The notes under the pieces are model-generated. The model made no database searches. It was not told the DNA's origin and saw only the letters and a program-made list of their open reading frames with translations. The position numbers and the translations under genes were made by a program. Below, in pieces: positions 6,918-8,829 of a stretch of 8,829 nucleotides of DNA. Position 1 is the stretch's first letter; each line of letters begins with the position of its first letter. The DNA comes from an uncultured Treponema sp. (GTDB lineage Bacteria > Spirochaetota > Spirochaetia > Treponematales > Treponemataceae). Location: NCBI GenBank assembly GCA_937890485.1, contig CALBXN010000005.1:1-8829 (forward strand), written 5' to 3'.

Positions 6918-7679
6918 CTATACTCCACCAAATCGTCTATTTCGTTTTTGAAATTCTTTTATTGAAGAATAAAAACATTCTTCGTCATAATCAGGCCATA
7001 GAGTATCTACAAAATCTAACTCTGCATAGGCTCCGTGCCATAACAAAAAATTACTTAATCTTTTTTCTCCACCAGTTCTGATTATTAAATCAACTTCTGG
7101 TAATTCTGGTATATCATAAAATTCTGTAAAATTTTTTTCTGTTAATAATTTTCTATAGTAAACACCCCAAAAAGATAGATCATCTTCTGATAAATAGTTA
7201 CATATTTTGTTTTCTTTTATAGCCTTATTTGCTGCTCGGATAATTTCATCTTTACCACCATAATTTATAGCAAGAACAACAGTTAATGAATTAAAATCTT
7301 TGCATTCTTCAACTGTAGAATTTATTTCTTCTTGTATATCTTTTGGTAAACCTTCGAGATTTCCGATGTGTTTGACTCTAATATCATTTTCTTTATAGAA
7401 TTTGAATTCTGCCCTAAGATGATTTTTAATCAAACCCATTAGATATCCAACTTCTTCTTGTGTACGCTTCCAATTTTCTGTTGAAAAAGTATACAAAGTG
7501 ATGTATTTTACACCAATTTCTTTAGCAGCTTTTACAATCTTCTTTGCAACTTCTAGTCCTTCTTTATGACCACTTGTTCGAGGAAGGTTTCTTTGTTTTG
7601 CCCAGCGTCCATTCCCGTCCATAATAATTGCAATATGAGCGGGAATTTGTGCTGATTTTATTTCTGATAATATAGACAT
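6918..7679 (-). CDS. uppS: UppS, undecaprenyl diphosphate synthase (cis-prenyltransferase)
   Basis: UppS condenses farnesyl diphosphate with isopentenyl diphosphates to make C55-PP, the lipid carrier for peptidoglycan and surface glycans. It acts at the cytosolic face of the membrane. Motifs seen: IAIIMDGNGRWAK with catalytic Asp21, RTSGHKEG, TLYTFSTENWKR, INYGGKDEI, then IIRTGGEKRLSNFLLW (Arg201) and AELDF with metal ligand Glu220, ending RRFGG. The length of 253 equals the E. coli enzyme. The stretch before the RTGGE motif (around FWGVYYRKLLTEKNFTEFY) appears longer than usual; I do not assign it a role. The ATG at 7677-7679 shares one base with the frr TAA (TAATG), a layout typical of coupled translation. 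cdsA follows after 18 bp. Confidence 0.96.
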   Translation of the reverse strand: MSILSEIKSAQIPAHIAIIMDGNGRWAKQRNLPRTSGHKEGLEVAKKIVKAAKEIGVKYITLYTFSTENWKRTQEEVGYLMGLIKNHLRAEFKFYKENDIRVKHIGNLEGLPKDIQEEINSTVEECKDFNSLTVVLAINYGGKDEIIRAANKAIKENKICNYLSEDDLSFWGVYYRKLLTEKNFTEFYDIPELPEVDLIIRTGGEKRLSNFLLWHGAYAELDFVDTLWPDYDEECFYSSIKEFQKRNRRFGGV

Positions 7680-8230
7680 TAGTCCATTATCTCTTTTTCT
7701 TTTTCTTCAAAAATTTTGTTAATTTCTTGAATGAATTTATCTGTTGACTTTTGAAGTTCATCTTCTTTTGTCTTTAAATCGTCTTCAGTCAATGTTCCAT
7801 CTTTTTGAAGTTTTTTTAATTCATCATTTCCATCACGTCTGATATTTCTAATTGAAACTCTGTGTTGTTCAGCAATATTTTTTGCTTGTTTTACAAGTTC
7901 TTTTCGTCTATCGGCTGTTAGTGGTGGAATTGCAATTCTGATAACTTTTCCATCGTTTGATGGATTTAGTCCTAATTCAGATTTAAGAATAGCTTTTTCA
8001 ATTTCAGTAATTAGGTTTTTGTCCCAAGGTTGAACTACAACCATTCTTGCTTCTGGAATTGAAACTGTAGCAACTTGGCTTAGAGGTGTTTTTTCGCCGT
8101 AGTAATCAACTCTAACTTTGTCAAAAAGTGAAGCTGATGCACGACCTGTTCTAATTGTGTTGTATTCATCTTTCAAAGCTGTAATGCTTTTATTCATTTT
8201 TTCAACACATACATCTAATACTTCTGCCAT
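7679..8230 (-). CDS. frr: Frr, ribosome recycling factor
   Basis: Frr splits the post-termination ribosome together with EF-G, freeing subunits and mRNA. The 183-residue protein has the usual length (E. coli 185) and full family pattern: MNKSITALKDEYNTIRTGRA at the N-terminal helix, YYGEKTPLSQVATVSIPEAR, GLNPSNDGKVIRIAIPPLT, RRKELVKQAK and VSIRNIRRDGNDELKKL in the hinge and long helix, and a charged helical C-terminus. The ATG at 8228-8230 has GAGGT five bases upstream. It is the first gene after the tsf terminator and so probably heads the frr-uppS-cdsA-dxr-rseP-propeller transcript. In many bacteria pyrH lies between tsf and frr; here there is only an 84-bp gap. Confidence 0.97.
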   Translation of the reverse strand: MAEVLDVCVEKMNKSITALKDEYNTIRTGRASASLFDKVRVDYYGEKTPLSQVATVSIPEARMVVVQPWDKNLITEIEKAILKSELGLNPSNDGKVIRIAIPPLTADRRKELVKQAKNIAEQHRVSIRNIRRDGNDELKKLQKDGTLTEDDLKTKEDELQKSTDKFIQEINKIFEEKEKEIMD

Positions 8231-8251
8231 AATTTACCTCACATATTCAAT

Positions 8252-8297
8252 AAAAAATCATGTTTATATCCATTATAAAGTATAAACATGATTTTTT
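8252..8297 (-). terminator. Intrinsic terminator after tsf
   Basis: Arms 8252-8268 and 8281-8297 are a perfect 17-bp inverted repeat (AAAAAATCATGTTTATA and its complement) with a 12-base loop. On the minus strand the stem has an A-run at its base and ends in six T followed by ATTG, starting 17 bases after the tsf stop. Because the arms are A-run and T-run, it could also act on the plus strand. The stem is A/T-rich apart from CATG, so termination may be partial and allow some read-through into frr. Confidence 0.75.
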
Positions 8298-8300
8298 GAA
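8272..8300 (-). promoter_or_regulatory. Possible sigma-70 promoter for the frr operon, inside the terminator
   Basis: On the minus strand the hairpin loop contains a perfect TATAAT (8272-8277). Seventeen bases upstream is TTCAAA (8295-8300), four of six matches to TTGACA. Transcripts would begin in the second arm, about 40 bases before the frr ATG, so the new mRNA would not carry the terminator hairpin. In DNA this rich in A and T a TATAAT can arise by chance, hence moderate confidence. Confidence 0.35.
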
Positions 8301-8314
8301 GAAAAATTTATTTT

Positions 8315-8829
8315 TTAAGCACCAAGTTGATATGATACAACTTTAGCAAGTGAAAGTTTTGAACCACATTCTTTAGCAACAGCATCCATTTTTGCAGCAA
8401 CAGTAACTTTGTCGTCTTTAACAAATGGTTGGTCAACAAAACAGATTGATGCAAGATGTTTTTTGATTTTTCCGTTTACAATACCATCTTTAACATTTTG
8501 TGGTTTGTCAAGATCTGCTACTTGTGCTTCAAAAATTGCTTTTTGTTCTGCAATATATGCAGGATCAACATCAGCTTGTGTAAGATATTGTGGTGCAAAT
8601 GCTGCAATATGTAGACAGCAATCATAAGCAAATGCTTTTACAGCTTCGTTGTCAGTTGCTGGTTCTGTGTTAATTACAGTTACAACACCTGTTTTTCCGT
8701 CACTGTGGATGTATTTTGAGAATACAGCACCTGCTGGTACATCAACAACTTCCAATCGGCGAAGACTCATGTTTTCGCGAATTTTTGTTGCTAAATCAAG
8801 TAACATGTTAGAAAGTTCTTCACATGGTG
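8315..8829 (-). CDS. tsf: Tsf, elongation factor Ts, C-terminal part
   Basis: EF-Ts is the nucleotide exchange factor that recharges EF-Tu with GTP. The frame is open to the right edge, so the Met at 8804-8806 is internal and the N-terminal part lies outside the window; about 171 residues are seen. Recognisable: LLDLATKIRENMSLRRLEVV, AVKAFAYDCCLHIAAFAPQYL (core domain helix with the family HIAAxxPxYL pattern), VDPAYIAEQKAIFEAQV, IVNGKIKKHLASICFVDQPFVKDDKVTV, and the final domain ending VVSYQLGA. This matches the C-terminal half of the family and includes the QPFVKD element seen in most members. The gene is visibly richer in GC than its neighbours, as expected for codon bias in a highly expressed gene. 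It probably follows rpsB outside the window, and a terminator separates it from frr. Confidence 0.95.
   Translation of the reverse strand, partial: PCEELSNMLLDLATKIRENMSLRRLEVVDVPAGAVFSKYIHSDGKTGVVTVINTEPATDNEAVKAFAYDCCLHIAAFAPQYLTQADVDPAYIAEQKAIFEAQVADLDKPQNVKDGIVNGKIKKHLASICFVDQPFVKDDKVTVAAKMDAVAKECGSKLSLAKVVSYQLGA

Noticed and set aside
7060..7090. UppS reading RTGGE rather than RTSGE
   Set aside because: The E. coli enzyme also has Gly here, so it is normal family variation.
8409..8627. A 72-codon plus-strand frame opposite tsf
   Set aside because: It is wholly antisense to conserved EF-Ts sequence, with no ribosome site or family resemblance.

Overview
The window looks like a low-GC bacterial chromosome fragment, most probably from a Treponema-like spirochaete living in a host-associated or gut setting. 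The main support is the minus-strand run tsf - frr - uppS - cdsA - dxr - rseP. As far as I recall, this is the gene order around TP0600-TP0605 in Treponema pallidum, with no pyrH between tsf and frr. The DnaB and CdsA sequences also have a spirochaete-like flavour. This is judged from remembered family features, not from a database search.

Layout from right to left (direction of transcription of the main cluster). The 3' part of tsf (elongation factor Ts) enters from the right edge. It is followed by a strong A/T-armed hairpin terminator (8252-8297) whose loop holds a possible -10 box. Then comes a tightly packed unit: frr (ribosome recycling), uppS (undecaprenyl-PP synthase, start overlapping the frr stop), cdsA (CDP-diacylglycerol synthase), dxr (MEP isoprenoid pathway), rseP (site-2 intramembrane protease, TTG start overlapping the dxr stop) and a secreted beta-propeller-like protein of unknown function. 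Gaps within this unit are 25 bp or less. The cluster joins translation with envelope building: dxr feeds isoprenoid precursors toward UppS, UppS makes the lipid carrier for peptidoglycan and glycans, CdsA makes the phospholipid precursor, and RseP is a membrane protease of envelope-stress signalling.

On the left, a dnaB replicative helicase gene runs on the plus strand. Its stop overlaps the stop of the beta-propeller gene by 19 bp. dnaB lacks its first roughly 60-70 codons: recognisable DnaB sequence begins abruptly near position 395. Immediately left of that point is an unrecognised minus-strand ORF that also looks cut at its 5' end, then a GC-rich hairpin, then the first 46 codons of a class II (Firmicutes-type) galT. 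Positions 1-240 are about 41% GC by hand count, clearly richer than most of the window. Two genes broken at one A/T-rich point, with a composition change nearby, suggest a chimeric assembly join or a recent rearrangement. This is the main caution about the window.

I saw no tRNA, rRNA, CRISPR array, insertion sequence or recognisable defence system. The rest is mostly a conserved housekeeping operon; the least explained gene is the secreted propeller protein after rseP.
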